Positions 9,159 through 19,819 of a DNA stretch of 64,000 nt are shown piece by piece. Below the pieces are notes generated by a model, which was not told the origin of the DNA, did not search any database, and worked only from the letters and a program-made list of their open reading frames with translations. Made by a program: the position numbers and the translations under genes. The first letter of the stretch is position 1, and each line of letters starts with the position of its first letter. Location of the stretch: NCBI RefSeq assembly GCF_003610295.1, contig NZ_RAPV01000001.1:5580001-5644000 (forward strand), read 5' to 3'. Source of the DNA: Paraburkholderia sp. BL23I1N1 (GTDB lineage Bacteria; Pseudomonadota; Gammaproteobacteria; Burkholderiales; Burkholderiaceae).

Positions 9159-10845
9159 ATGGCTTCGAACGAATACGACTACATCATCGTCGGCGCGGGT
9201 TCGGCGGGCAACGTGCTCGCTTCGCGCCTGACCGAAGACGCAAACGTGACCGTGCTGCTCCTCGAAGCAGGCGGCCCCGATTACCGTTTCGATTTTCGCA
9301 CGCAGATGCCCGCGGCGCTCGCCTATCCGTTGCAGGGGCGGCGCTATAACTGGGCGTACGAAACCGATCCCGAGCCGCATATGAACAACCGCCGCATGGA
9401 GTGCGGACGCGGCAAGGGGCTCGGCGGTTCGTCGTTGATCAATGGCATGTGCTACATCCGCGGCAATGCGCTTGATTACGACGGCTGGGCAGGACGCTCC
9501 GGGCTGGAAAACTGGACCTATCTGGATTGCCTGCCGTATTTCCGCAAAGCCGAAACACGCGATGTCGGTGCGAATGCGTATCACGGGGGCGATGGACCGG
9601 TTCATGTGACGACGAGCAAGCCTGGCAACAATCCGTTGTTTGCCGCGATGGTCGAGGCCGGCGTGCAGGCAGGTTTCCCGCGTACCGACGACCTCAACGG
9701 CTATCAGCAGGAAGGCTTCGGCCCGATGGATCGCACGGTCACGGCGAACGGCAGACGTGCGAGCACTGCACGCGGCTATCTGGATCGCGCGAAGACGCGT
9801 CCGAATCTGACCATCGTGACGCATGCCATGACCGATCGCGTGCTGTTCTCGGGCAAGCGCGCGATTGGCGTTGCGTATCTGCATCACGGCAAGGCGGTGA
9901 CTGCGCATGCGCGCCGCGAAGTGCTGGTGTGCAGCGGCGCGATTGCGTCGCCGCAATTGCTGCAACGCTCAGGCGTGGGCCGCTCGACGTGGCTGCGTGA
10001 GCTCGACGTGCCGCTCGTGCACGATCTGCCCGGCGTCGGCGAAAACCTGCAGGACCACCTGGAGATGTATATCCAGTACGAATGCAAGGAGCCGGTTTCG
10101 CTGTATCCCGCGTTGCAATGGTGGAATCAGCCTGCAATCGGACTGGAGTGGATGCTCAACGGCACGGGTATTGGCGCGAGCAATCAGTTCGAAGCGGGCG
10201 GCTTTATCCGTACGCGCGATGAGGACCAGTGGCCGAACATCCAGTATCACTTTCTGCCCGTCGCGATCAACTACAACGGTTCGAACGCGATCAAGATGCA
10301 CGGCTTCCAGGCGCATGTCGGTTCGATGCGCTCGCCAAGCCGTGGCCGTGTGAAGCTCACCTCACTCGATCCTGCGGCGCATCCGAGCATCCTGTTCAAC
10401 TACATGGCGGATCCGCTCGACTGGCGCGAATTCCGCGACGGTATCCGCATTACGCGCGAGATCATGCGGCAGCCCGCGCTCGATCGTTATCGCGGCCGCG
10501 AGCTGAACCCGGGCGCGGAATTGACCACGGACGAGCAACTCGATGCGTTCGTGCGGATGCGTGCGGAGACGGCGTTTCATCCGTCGTGCTCGTGCAAGAT
10601 GGGCTATGACGATATGGCTGTGGTGGATAACGAAGGCCGCGTTCACGGGCTCGATGCGCTGCGCGTGGTCGATGCGTCGATCATGCCGCAGATCACAAAC
10701 CGGCAATCTGAACGCGCCGACGATCATGATGGCGGAGAAGATCGCCGACCGGATTCGCGGACGGGAGGCGCTGGCGCGGGTGGAGACGCCGTATTTTGTG
10801 GCGAACGGCGTCGCATCGAGGAAACGTGAAACGGTGGCGGTTTAA
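9159..10845 (+). pseudogene. betA: Choline dehydrogenase betA with a +1 frameshift near the C-terminus
   Basis: This GMC-family FAD flavoprotein oxidises choline to betaine aldehyde. The ATG at 9159 has an AAGGAGG site; the upstream GTG at 9153 is less likely. It shows the FAD motif [15 protein letters not shown], the GMC signatures, and the catalytic-His region HPSCSCKMG. At 10697-10699 the sequence reads ACAAACCGGC where the family needs ACAACCGGC ([10 protein letters not shown]). One extra A shifts the frame after about residue 513, giving an altered tail that ends at 10829. The original frame resumes as [20 protein letters not shown] and ends at 10845. As read, the protein loses the conserved C-terminal Asn that pairs with the catalytic His. 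A sequencing error in the A run is equally possible. Confidence 0.88.
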
Positions 10846-10860
10846 TCCGCGCCGAAACAG

Positions 10861-12280
10861 TCACTCACGCGCAGGGCTCAACACCCCCTGCGCATCCGAT
10901 TCCACAGCTTCGGACACCAAGGTCTCCAGCGCCTGCCCACGCGTCTCGATCCCCATGATCCACACTGCCGCGGCCGCGATCACAAAACACATTGCGCCGA
11001 GCGAAAACACGCCGCCTTGCCCAAACATCGGCAGCACGACACCGACCACGTAAGGGCCGATCAAGGATCCCACACGGCCAATCGCCGACGCAAAGCCTGA
11101 CCCTGTCGCGCGCGCGCCCGTGCCATAAAGTTCAGGCGTATAGGTGTAAAGCACCGCCCACATCGCAAACATAAAAAACTGCATCGCGAGCCCGGCGCAG
11201 ATCAGGAGCGTCGGCGTTTGCGCGTGCAGCGCGGTTTGTCCGTAGACATAGGCCATCACCGCGCTGCCGGCCAGCGACGCGATACAGGTCGGCTTACGTC
11301 CCCAGCGTTCGACCAGCCACGCCGCGCAGATGAAGCCCGGAATCCCACCGAGCGAAATCAAGACCGTGTACAGCACCGACTTCGTCACCGCGAAGCCCGC
11401 TTGCTGCATCAACGCACCGAGCCACGATGTAAGCCCATAGAACCCGAGCAACGCGAAGAACCACAGCGTCCACATCATGATCGTGCGACGCCGGTAGGCC
11501 ATGCTCCATATCTCGCGAAAACGCACTCGTACCCTTCGCGGCCGGCGGTTCCTGCAACATCACCGGCGCGCGCAACTGGCTCAGGCTGGCTGCTTTCATG
11601 ACCTTCGCTTCGACTTCGACAAGGATCTTGTCCGCTTCGGCGAGGCGTCCGCGATGTTCCAGCCAGCGCGGCGATTCCGGCACGACGCGGCGCACGATCA
11701 GCACGAACACGGCAGGAATCGCCAGCAGCGCGAACTCCATGCGCCAGCCGAACGCAGGCAACACGAAATACGACACCACGCCCGCCATGATGAAACCGAG
11801 CGGCCAGAAGCCATCCATCAGCGCGATCAGTCGTCCGCGCGACGTTGCCGGCACGAATTCGGACAGGAGTGTCTGCGCAATCGGAAACTCCATGCCCATG
11901 CCGAAGCCCAGCAGCACGCGATAGAAGATAAGCCCCTCGACGCTTTGCGCGGTCGAGCATAGATACGACGCGAGCCCCCACAGCACCATGCTCCACTGAA
12001 AAACAGGACGCCGCCCGAAGCGATCGGCTAACAATCCGGCGACGGCTGCACCGATCACCATGCCGAAGAAGCTCGCGCTCGCAACCAGCCCCGCCGTCGC
12101 GGTCGACAAATGGAATTCGGTCTTGATCGAACCGAGTACGAAGGTCATCGTGCCAAGATCGACCGAGTCGAAAAAGAATGCGATCGCGATGATGATGAAG
12201 AGGGTCCGGTGATATCCAGAGAACGGCAGGCGCTCGAGTCTGGCGGCTGCGCTCGCGCGAAGCTGAAAAGCAGTAGACAT
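10861..12280 (-). pseudogene. MFS transporter with a one-base frameshift
   Basis: Two overlapping minus-strand reading frames together form one 12-helix MFS permease of the sugar/aromatic-acid porter type. The N-terminal part (from 12280) has DSVDLGTMTFVL and the A-loop motif GLLADRFGRRPVF. The C-terminal part continues from FREIWSMAYRRRTIMMWTLWFF with VERWGRKPTC and YTPELYGTGARATGSG. They rejoin if one base is removed from the AAAA run at 11518-11521, at about residue 253. The gene converges on betA with a 15-bp gap. The substrate is unknown; a quaternary amine or related compound is suggested by position only. It is either a real pseudogene or a homopolymer sequencing error. Confidence 0.85.
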
Positions 12281-12466
12281 GTCATCCCCTCGTTGATGCG
12301 GCGGCTGCCGCGAAGACGTTCCGATCAGTGCATTTCAGTAGACGCCGACATAATTCGGCCACATAGAAGGAATGCGTCATTGGGATGGAATGGGGGCGTC
12401 ATTCCGTCAATGCGCGCGCGCGCGGCGCGCTTCGATACCGAAGCGGCATCAACGCGAAACCGATCC

Positions 12467-12730
12467 TCACGCCCGAAGCCGCGCACGCGCAGCACCAACA
12501 ACGCGCGCGAGCGCATCCGCACTCAACCTCGCAGCAATCTTCTCAACGTATTCATGATGCCGCGACTGCAGCGGTGCACCCAACTGCTGCGCGAGGAGAT
12601 AGCGAATCAGCGCAATGCGCCGATGCTGCAACAAGATGCTCTGATCGAGCAGCGCGAGCGCGGCATGGGCATCGCCCTGTTGGCACGCGCGCTCGGTGAG
12701 ACGCGCGGTGGCTAGACGTGTCGACGTCAT
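12467..12730 (-). CDS. Small hypothetical protein downstream of soxG
   Basis: This is an 87-residue, Ala/Leu/Arg-rich, mostly helical protein starting MTSTRLATARLTERACQQGD and containing LLDQSILLQHRRIALIRYLL. I do not recognise a family. It lies 64 bp after soxG in the same direction and may be the last gene of the serine dehydratase-sarcosine oxidase unit. The longer frame starting at 12793 is less likely because its extra N-terminus is Arg-rich and unstructured. The 12281-12466 gap before the MFS gene holds nothing recognised. Confidence 0.45.
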   Translation of the reverse strand: MTSTRLATARLTERACQQGDAHAALALLDQSILLQHRRIALIRYLLAQQLGAPLQSRHHEYVEKIAARLSADALARVVGAARARLRA

Positions 12731-12794
12731 GTCAGTCGGCGGCCGGTAGAGCCGCGAGCGGTGCCTCAGCAAGCAAGGCACCGCCCGCCGCATG

Positions 12795-13451
12795 TCACGA
12801 CATTAGCGGCTCGGCCGCATCAAGCATCATCTTGACGAAATAGTCCGCAAAACTGCGGCGCACGACGATATCGAAACTGTCCGCGCCAGTAGGCAAGAGC
12901 GTCATCGATGCCTTGAAATAGTGGCTCTGCGCGCACTGCCCTTCACCGAACAGTTTCGGGTGCAGATCGAGCGGACAACCGCGCGCCAGCACGTCACGCG
13001 TGCGCGTGCCACTGATTTCGAGCACCGTATAGCCGCTACCGATATCCACCGCCGAAGCGAACACGCCCGCAAATGCCGCGCCGAGCTTCGCCTGCAACGG
13101 CGCGGTGCGAGTTGCGTCGTGTGCCATGGCCGAGCGCACCAGCCACTCGTCCGGACCGAGCCACAGCATGTCGTAGCCGCTGCCGCGCACAAGGGTGTTC
13201 GCCTTCTCCGGCGGCCGGCAGCCGATCACGCTTTCCACCGCGCTCACGAACGCGGCGTCGCGTGTATCGCCACGCACGTTCACGAGTTCCAGAAACGGCC
13301 GCTCGCTCAGCCGGAACGCCGCCGACACCGTCGCCTGATGCTTCTTCAGCAATGCATCCGTACCCACCAGCGGCGACTCCTGCCACACGCCGGTTTGCTG
13401 GCCGACAGCGCGATCCACCGCCGACACCGCCCCTCTAGTTTCATTCCACAT
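12795..13451 (-). CDS. soxG: Sarcosine oxidase gamma subunit
   Basis: This 218-residue protein (from the ATG at 13449-13451, MWNETRGAVSAVDRAVG) is the gamma subunit of heterotetrameric sarcosine oxidase. It is related to the GcvT fold, with GYDMLWLGPDEWLV, SGTRTRDVLARGCPLDLHP and the C-terminal RRSFADYFVKMMLDA typical of SoxG. Its start overlaps the soxA stop by 11 bp, indicating translational coupling. A start at 13505 would add a nonconserved extension inside soxA and is rejected. Confidence 0.93.
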   Translation of the reverse strand: MWNETRGAVSAVDRAVGQQTGVWQESPLVGTDALLKKHQATVSAAFRLSERPFLELVNVRGDTRDAAFVSAVESVIGCRPPEKANTLVRGSGYDMLWLGPDEWLVRSAMAHDATRTAPLQAKLGAAFAGVFASAVDIGSGYTVLEISGTRTRDVLARGCPLDLHPKLFGEGQCAQSHYFKASMTLLPTGADSFDIVVRRSFADYFVKMMLDAAEPLMS

Positions 13452-16443
13452 GTTGACGTGCTCCTTCGCTGTCGTAGAACACCGAACTGGTGACCTTGGC
13501 TGCAATCTGCTTGCCGCTCGCCAGCGGAATCGTGACTGTTTCGCCGATCTTGTCGAGACCGCCCTTCACCACCGCCATGGCAATCGAACGCTTCAGGATC
13601 GGGCTGTAATAGCTCGACGTAACGTGGCCGAGCATCGGCGCGGTATCGCCCTGGAACGGACCGGCGACGATCTGCGAGCCTTCGGGGATCACGAACGACG
13701 GATCGTCAGACAGCAGTCCAACTAGCTGCTTACGCCCCACCTTCGCGGTGTCCGAACGCGTCAACGAACGCTTGCCGAGAAAGTCCTTCGACTTCGCAAC
13801 CAGCCCTCCCATACCGACGTCATACGGCGTCATCGAGCCGTCCGTATCCTGGCCGACGATGATGTAGCCCTTCTCGGCACGCAGCACGTGCATGGTTTCC
13901 GTGCCGTACGGCGTGATGTCGAATTCCGCGCCCGCGGCCATCAGCGCCTCCCACACCGCGCGCCCCACGTTCGCGGGCACGTTCACTTCATACGCCAGCT
14001 CGCCGGAGAAGCTGATCCGCATCACGCGCGACGCTGCGCCCGCCACGGTACCTTCGCGATAGCTCATGAATGGGAACGCCGCGTTGGCAAAGTCGATGTC
14101 CTGGCAGACCTTCTGCAAAACTTTGCGGCTATTCGGACCGACCACGGCGAAGGTTGCCCAGTGATCCGTCACGGAAGCCAGCCGCACGCGCATGTCCGGC
14201 CACTCGGTTTGCAGCCAGCGTTCGAGCCATGTGAGCACACGCGCCGCGCCGCCCGTGGTGGTGGTCATCATGTAGTGCTGGTCGGCGAGACGCACGGTCA
14301 CGCCGTCGTCGAAAATCATGCCGTTTTCGTCGAGCATCAGGCCATAGCGGCACTTGCCGACTTCCAGCTTGCTCCACGGATTCGTGTAGACCCAGTTCAG
14401 CAGCTTCGCGGAATCGGGACCCTGAATGTCGATCTTGCCGAGCGTCGAGGCGTCGAGAATACCGACGCTCGTTCGCACCGCCAGCGACTCGCGCGCCACC
14501 GCCGCATGCATGTCTTCGCCCGCTTTCGGGAAGTACCAGGGGCGCTTCCAGTTGCCGACGTCCTCAAAGGCCGCGCCGTTTTCCACGTGCCATTCGTGTA
14601 CGGCCGTCTTGCGCACCGGATCGAGAAACTCACCCAGCTCGCGGCCTGCAAACGTGCCGAACGTAACCGGCGTGTAGTTGGGACGGAACGTCGTGGTGCC
14701 AGTCTCGGGAATCGTCTTGCCGAGTGCCTGCGCGAGAATCGCCATGCCGTTGATGTTGCCGAGCTTGCCCTGATCGGTGCCGAAGCCCATCGCCGTGTAG
14801 CGCTTCACGTGCTCGACGGATTCAAATCCTTCGCGTGCCGCGAGAAAAATATCGGCCGCCGACACGTCGTTCTGGAAGTCGACGAACTGCTTCGGCCCAC
14901 GCGTCGCGAGTTCGCGGCCGCCGACGAGCCACAGCGGTTGCATCTTCGCTTCGGTAATCTCAGCCACCTGCACCGGAGTCGGCCGCGCAACGATGTGCCC
15001 AGCGGCACGCGCCGCCTCGACACCGGCGTCGACGGCGAAGCGAATGCCCTGGCCCAGTGTGAAGTCGCCGGCACACGCGCCAACGCTCGTCTCCGCCTGC
15101 ATCGCCTTGCCCGGCACGAAACAGGCTTTGTCGTCATGCCAGTGCGCCTTGCCGCCCGATTGCGCGAACAGGTGCAGTACCGGGCTCCAGCCGCCGGACA
15201 GCGCGAGCAGATCACAGGGCAGCGCGCTCTGCTTCGCACCGACCTGTCCGTTCGAATATGACGCTATGTCTACAGAAGACACGCGCAGCTTGCCATGCGC
15301 GGCCGTAATGGCCACACCGTTCATCACCTTGACGCCGTAGCGGCGTGCGAGCGCAGGCAGCGTGCCTTTCGATTCGGCCGCGCGCGGATCGACGACCGTC
15401 ACCTGGGCGCCGGCCGCTTTCAGATCGAGCGCGCATTGATATCCGTCGTCGTTATTCGTGAACACCACGGCATTGCGGCCCGGCAGCACCGCGTAGCGAT
15501 GCAGATACGTCGACACAGCCGACGCCAGCATCACGCCCGGCAGATCGTTGTTGCCGAACACGATGGGCCGTTCATGCGCGCCCGTTGCGAGAATCACGCG
15601 CTTCGCGCGGATCTTCCACAACAGTTCGCGCGTGCCCTTTCTCTGCGATACCGGCAGATGCTCAGTGAGCCGCTGCGTGACGGTAATGAGATTGTGGTCC
15701 TGGTAACCGAATGCCGTGCTGCGGCACAGGATCTTCACGTCAGGCATCTGCCGCAGTTCGTCCTCGATCTTCTGGACCCATTGCAACGCCGGTTTGCCGT
15801 CGATCTCCGTGCGGCACGACAGCAGCGAGCCGCCGAGTTCCGGCTGATCGTCGATCAGCGTCACGCGTGCGCCCGACAAGGCCGCCGCATGCGCGGCCGC
15901 CAGACCCGTCGGGCCACCGCCGACCACCAGCACGTCGCAATGCGCAAAGCACTTGTCGTAGCGGTCCGCATCGGTTTGCTCGGGCGCTTTGCCGAGACCG
16001 GCCGCATCGCGGATCACTTCTTCGTACTTCGGCCAGAACTTGCGCGGCCACATAAAAGTCTTGTAGTAGAAGCCCGCTGGAATGAAGCGCGCGAACTTCT
16101 GGTTGATCGCCATGCGGTCTTTCTCGATGCTCGGCTTCGCGTTCACGCTGGTCGCGACGAGTCCCTGGTACAACTCCACTTCCGTCGCACGCGCGTTCGG
16201 CACCGTGTACGCGCCGGTTTCGAGTTGCACGATCGCATTCGGCTCTTCCACACCCGCCGTCACGATGCCGCGCGGGCGGTGGTATTTCCAGCTGCGCGCC
16301 ACGAAATGCTCACCGTTCGCCAGCAACGCGGATGCGAGCGTGTCGCCCTGATAGCCCTGATACTTGCGCCCGTTGAACGTAAAGTTCAGTACGATCGCGC
16401 GGTTGATGCGCCCACCGCTGGGGAGTCGGTCTTTCTGGCTCAT
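13441..16443 (-). CDS. soxA: Sarcosine oxidase alpha subunit
   Basis: This 1000-residue subunit of heterotetrameric sarcosine oxidase converts sarcosine, O2 and THF to glycine, H2O2 and 5,10-methylene-THF. The N-terminal Fer2-like domain (about 15-100, NFTFNGRKYQGYQGDTLASALLANG) is followed by a FAD/NAD-binding region with VVGGGPTGLAAAHAAALSGA near 175-195. The C-terminal GcvT-type folate-binding half starts at about residue 600 (GLMLDENGMIFDDGV, RISFSGELAYEVNVPA). Start and stop overlap soxD and soxG, as usual for soxBDAG. Confidence 0.96.
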   Translation of the reverse strand: MSQKDRLPSGGRINRAIVLNFTFNGRKYQGYQGDTLASALLANGEHFVARSWKYHRPRGIVTAGVEEPNAIVQLETGAYTVPNARATEVELYQGLVATSVNAKPSIEKDRMAINQKFARFIPAGFYYKTFMWPRKFWPKYEEVIRDAAGLGKAPEQTDADRYDKCFAHCDVLVVGGGPTGLAAAHAAALSGARVTLIDDQPELGGSLLSCRTEIDGKPALQWVQKIEDELRQMPDVKILCRSTAFGYQDHNLITVTQRLTEHLPVSQRKGTRELLWKIRAKRVILATGAHERPIVFGNNDLPGVMLASAVSTYLHRYAVLPGRNAVVFTNNDDGYQCALDLKAAGAQVTVVDPRAAESKGTLPALARRYGVKVMNGVAITAAHGKLRVSSVDIASYSNGQVGAKQSALPCDLLALSGGWSPVLHLFAQSGGKAHWHDDKACFVPGKAMQAETSVGACAGDFTLGQGIRFAVDAGVEAARAAGHIVARPTPVQVAEITEAKMQPLWLVGGRELATRGPKQFVDFQNDVSAADIFLAAREGFESVEHVKRYTAMGFGTDQGKLGNINGMAILAQALGKTIPETGTTTFRPNYTPVTFGTFAGRELGEFLDPVRKTAVHEWHVENGAAFEDVGNWKRPWYFPKAGEDMHAAVARESLAVRTSVGILDASTLGKIDIQGPDSAKLLNWVYTNPWSKLEVGKCRYGLMLDENGMIFDDGVTVRLADQHYMMTTTTGGAARVLTWLERWLQTEWPDMRVRLASVTDHWATFAVVGPNSRKVLQKVCQDIDFANAAFPFMSYREGTVAGAASRVMRISFSGELAYEVNVPANVGRAVWEALMAAGAEFDITPYGTETMHVLRAEKGYIIVGQDTDGSMTPYDVGMGGLVAKSKDFLGKRSLTRSDTAKVGRKQLVGLLSDDPSFVIPEGSQIVAGPFQGDTAPMLGHVTSSYYSPILKRSIAMAVVKGGLDKIGETVTIPLASGKQIAAKVTSSVFYDSEGARQHVE

Positions 16444-16766
16444 GGTGCCTTACCCTCTTGTGCCTTGCCTTGTGCGTTAGCCTCGTTGCTGTCCATGGCG
16501 AGCAGCGGACGTTCGAAGGTCTCGTAGCCCTGGACCTCGTAGCTCACCGTGTCGCGTTGCGCCTTGAACCAGCGGCGGCATCCTTGCGTGTGCATCCATT
16601 GTTCGCGATGCACGCCGCGCGGATTCTTGCGCATGAACAGGTAGTCGCCCCATTCCTTGTCGGTGAGCTTTTCGGTGTCGAGCGGACGTGCAATGTCCGC
16701 TTCGCCGCCGCAAGAAAATTCGGTTTCGGCGCGTGGCCCGCACCACGGGCATTCGATCATCAGCAT
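16440..16766 (-). CDS. soxD: Sarcosine oxidase delta subunit
   Basis: This 108-residue zinc-binding small subunit begins MLMIECPWCGPRAETEFSCGG, with the CPWC and further Cys/His ligands typical of SoxD. GAGGGAGA lies just upstream of the ATG at 16766, so the longer frame from 16814 is rejected. The stop overlaps the soxA start by 4 bp. The protein stabilises the sarcosine oxidase heterotetramer. Confidence 0.95.
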   Translation of the reverse strand: MLMIECPWCGPRAETEFSCGGEADIARPLDTEKLTDKEWGDYLFMRKNPRGVHREQWMHTQGCRRWFKAQRDTVSYEVQGYETFERPLLAMDSNEANAQGKAQEGKAP

Positions 16767-16803
16767 CTGGTTCTCCCTCGCAATTCGTTGTGGTGCGTCA
16801 GCG

Positions 16804-18048
16804 TTAGTGAGCAACGGCGGCCGCGCCGTGCTCGTCGATCAGGTGACCGGTGTAGAAACGGTCCAGCGAGAACGGCGCATTCAGCGGATGCGGCTCGTCC
16901 TTCGCGATCGTGTGCGCATAAGCCCACCCCGAACCCGGCGTCGCCTTAAACCCGCCGGTGCCCCAACCGCAGTTGAAATAAAGCCCCTTCACGTCGGTCT
17001 TGCTGATAATCGGGCACGCATCTGGCGACACGTCGACAATGCCGCCCCATTGGCGGTTCATCCGCACGCGCGAAAACACCGGGAACATCTCGACGATCGC
17101 TTCAAGGGTGCCTTCGATGATGTGGAAACTGCCGCGTTGACCGAAGCCCGTGTATTGATCGACACCCGCGCCGATCACCAGATCGCCCTTGTCGGACTGG
17201 CTGATGTAGGCATGCACGGCATTCGACATCACCACCGTATTGACGACCGGCTTGATCGGCTCCGACACCAACGCCTGCAACGGATGGCTCTCCAATGGCA
17301 AGCGGATGCCGGCCATATCGGCGAGCGTGGAGGTGTTGCCCGCTGCCACTACCGCAACCTTCTTCGCCTTGATGAACCCCTTGGTGGTATCCACGCCGAC
17401 GACCTGGCTGCCGTCACGTCGAATCCCGGTTACCTGGCAGTTCTGCACGATGTCGACACCATGTTGATCCGCGCCGCGTGCGAAGCCCCACGCCACCGCA
17501 TCATGCCGGGCCACGCCGCCCCGACGCTGAATCGACGCGCCGAGCACGGGATAGCGGCTATTCAGATTGATGGTCGGCTCGATTTCCTTGATCTGCTCCG
17601 GCGTGAGGAATTCGGCATCCACCCCGTTCAGCCGGTTGGCATTCACGCGACGCTCGGTGTCGCGCACGTCCTGCAACGTGTGCGCGAGGTTCATCACGCC
17701 GCGCTGGCTGAACATGACGTTGTAGTTCAGGTCTTGCGAGAGACCTTCCCACAGCTTCATCGCCTTTTCGTAGAGCGCGGCCGATTCGTCCCACAGATAA
17801 TTCGAGCGCACGATCGTCGTATTGCGCGCCGTATTGCCGCCGCCGATCCAGCCTTTTTCCAGCACGGCGATATTGCGCACGCCATGTTCCTTGGCCAGGT
17901 AGTAGGCAGTGGCGAGACCATGCCCGCCGCCGCCGACGATCACGACGTCGTATTCACGCTTGGGCTCCGGGCTTTTCCACTGACGTTCCCAGTTTTCGTG
18001 ATACGACATCCCGTTGCGCACCAGGCTGAATATCGAATAGCGGCTCAT
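16804..18048 (-). CDS. soxB: Sarcosine oxidase beta subunit
   Basis: This 414-residue DAO-family flavoprotein binds FAD and covalent FMN and carries the sarcosine oxidation site. It starts [24 protein letters not shown], a hallmark SoxB N-terminus. The FAD motif is [18 protein letters not shown] near 35-52, with [23 protein letters not shown] after it. The C-terminus has [20 protein letters not shown]. It is upstream of soxD by 37 bp and downstream of the serine ammonia-lyase gene by 73 bp. Confidence 0.96.
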   Translation of the reverse strand: MSRYSIFSLVRNGMSYHENWERQWKSPEPKREYDVVIVGGGGHGLATAYYLAKEHGVRNIAVLEKGWIGGGNTARNTTIVRSNYLWDESAALYEKAMKLWEGLSQDLNYNVMFSQRGVMNLAHTLQDVRDTERRVNANRLNGVDAEFLTPEQIKEIEPTINLNSRYPVLGASIQRRGGVARHDAVAWGFARGADQHGVDIVQNCQVTGIRRDGSQVVGVDTTKGFIKAKKVAVVAAGNTSTLADMAGIRLPLESHPLQALVSEPIKPVVNTVVMSNAVHAYISQSDKGDLVIGAGVDQYTGFGQRGSFHIIEGTLEAIVEMFPVFSRVRMNRQWGGIVDVSPDACPIISKTDVKGLYFNCGWGTGGFKATPGSGWAYAHTIAKDEPHPLNAPFSLDRFYTGHLIDEHGAAAVAH

Positions 18049-18121
18049 TGTTGGTCCTTTGGGTCCTGTTGTTACGCGTTGCTTCCTGACTGCTTCTTCT
18101 CAACTTCAACTCTTTTTCAGT

Positions 18122-19516
18122 TCAACACTCGATGACGTTCACGGCGAGGCCGCCGCGCGACGTCTCCTTGTATTTGGTCTTCATATCCGCGCCGGTTTCG
18201 CGCATGGTCTTGATCACGTTGTCGAGCGAGACGTAGTGCTGGCCGTCGCCCTTCATCGCCATGCGTGCGGCGTTCAGCGCCTTGATCGCGCCCATCGCGT
18301 TACGTTCGATGCAGGGAATCTGCACGAGGCCGCCAACCGGGTCGCAGGTCATGCCGAGGTTGTGTTCCATACCGATTTCAGCGGCGTTTTCCACTTGCGT
18401 CGGCGTGCCGCCCATCACGGCGGCGAGCGCCGCCGCGGCCATTGAACAGGCCACGCCCACCTCGCCCTGGCAGCCCACTTCGGCGCCCGAGATCGAAGCG
18501 GTTTCCTTGTAGATGATGCCGATCGCCGCAGCCGTCAGCAGGAACCTGACGATGCCCTCGTCGTTCGATGCATGCATGAACTTCACGTAGTAATGCAGCA
18601 CCGCGGGAATCACGCCGGCCGCGCCGTTGGTCGGCGCCGTGACGACGCGCCCGCCCGCGGCGTTTTCTTCGTTCACGGCCATCGCGTAGAGATTGACCCA
18701 GTCGAGCATCGACAGCGGATCGCGCAACGACTCTTCCGAATGCGAACGCAATTGGGCGCACAAGTCGGCGGCGCGGCGCTTGACGTGCATGGGGCCGGGC
18801 AATTCGCCCCGCTCCTTGCAGCCGCGTTCGACGCAAGCGGACATGACGCGCCAGATCGTCAGCAACCCGTCGCGCACCTCCTGCTCGGACCGCGACGCGC
18901 ATTCGTTGCGCAGCGTAATCTCCGCAATCGACAAACCCGTTTCGCGGCACACACGCATCAGATCGTCGCCGGTCCGAAACGGATAAGGCACGTCCGCACC
19001 GGCGCGCAGGCCGTTCACACGGTCGCCTTCGCGATTGATCACAAAGCCGCCGCCAATCGAGTAATATTCTTTCTCCACCAGCAGTTGGCCGTTTTCGTCG
19101 AAGGCCTGAAAACGCATGCCGTTCGGGTGCACGATGCTCGAGCCCGGTGCGCCCGGCATCAGCTTGCGGAAAAAGCCGAGATGTTCACGCTCGTCGAATT
19201 TGACCGGGTGCTTGCCGAGCAGAACCAGTAGTTTCGATTCGCGAATCGCCTGCAGGCGCGGTTCGATGATGTCCGGGTCGATCAGATCGGGCAGATTGCC
19301 TTCCAGGCCGAGCAGCACCGCCTTGTCCGTGCCGTGACCCTTGCCGGTCGCGCCGAGCGAGCCGAACAGTTCGATCTTGACGCGGCGCACGAAGCCAAGC
19401 AGATTGGCGTCCTCGATATGCGAGGCGAAGCGGCACGCAGCGATCATCGGCCCGACGGTGTGCGAGCTGGAGGGACCGATGCCGATCTTGAAGAGATCGA
19501 AGACGCTGACGTTCAT
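18122..19516 (-). CDS. sdaA: L-serine ammonia-lyase, iron-sulfur type
   Basis: This 464-residue 4Fe-4S serine dehydratase deaminates serine to pyruvate. The true start is the ATG at 19516 ([20 protein letters not shown]); an upstream ATG-containing frame at 19549 lacks the family N-terminus. Cluster cysteines are visible in [26 protein letters not shown] and QIPCIERNA. It heads the unit with soxBDAG, and with glyA it completes betaine to glycine to serine to pyruvate. The call is firm for the enzyme; sdaA versus sdaB naming is arbitrary. Confidence 0.94.
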   Translation of the reverse strand: MNVSVFDLFKIGIGPSSSHTVGPMIAACRFASHIEDANLLGFVRRVKIELFGSLGATGKGHGTDKAVLLGLEGNLPDLIDPDIIEPRLQAIRESKLLVLLGKHPVKFDEREHLGFFRKLMPGAPGSSIVHPNGMRFQAFDENGQLLVEKEYYSIGGGFVINREGDRVNGLRAGADVPYPFRTGDDLMRVCRETGLSIAEITLRNECASRSEQEVRDGLLTIWRVMSACVERGCKERGELPGPMHVKRRAADLCAQLRSHSEESLRDPLSMLDWVNLYAMAVNEENAAGGRVVTAPTNGAAGVIPAVLHYYVKFMHASNDEGIVRFLLTAAAIGIIYKETASISGAEVGCQGEVGVACSMAAAALAAVMGGTPTQVENAAEIGMEHNLGMTCDPVGGLVQIPCIERNAMGAIKALNAARMAMKGDGQHYVSLDNVIKTMRETGADMKTKYKETSRGGLAVNVIEC

Positions 19517-19819
19517 GGCGTGCCTTATACGTTGCGAGACCAAAATCAAGCCGGATTAGCCGGGTTACCGGGTTGGCTTGAACTAGTCCCTATTGCACCG
19601 CACGTCAAATTTGACCGATAGAATAAAAACGGCATGACAGTGGGATAGTGGCGTCAAGCGGGTCGCTGGCCAAGCACGGCGGCGGTTTTGCGATGACTTC
19701 TGACGCATTTGCGACAGGCGCCGAGGTTGCGGCTGGCGATGCTGAGGGCGGCGCTGAATGGGTCGCTTTTCCCCTGGTGCTATGCTTGATTCAACTCTTT
19801 CCCCTTGCCGGCTGCATGC

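Noticed and set aside
7002..9965. A 987-codon open frame on the minus strand across betI, betB and betA
   Set aside because: It is fully antisense to three well-recognised genes, rich in Arg, His and Ala, and shows no family motif. Such long antisense frames are common in high-GC DNA.
13888..15261. A 457-codon plus-strand frame inside soxA
   Set aside because: It is antisense to the clearly conserved soxA and has shadow composition with no domain.
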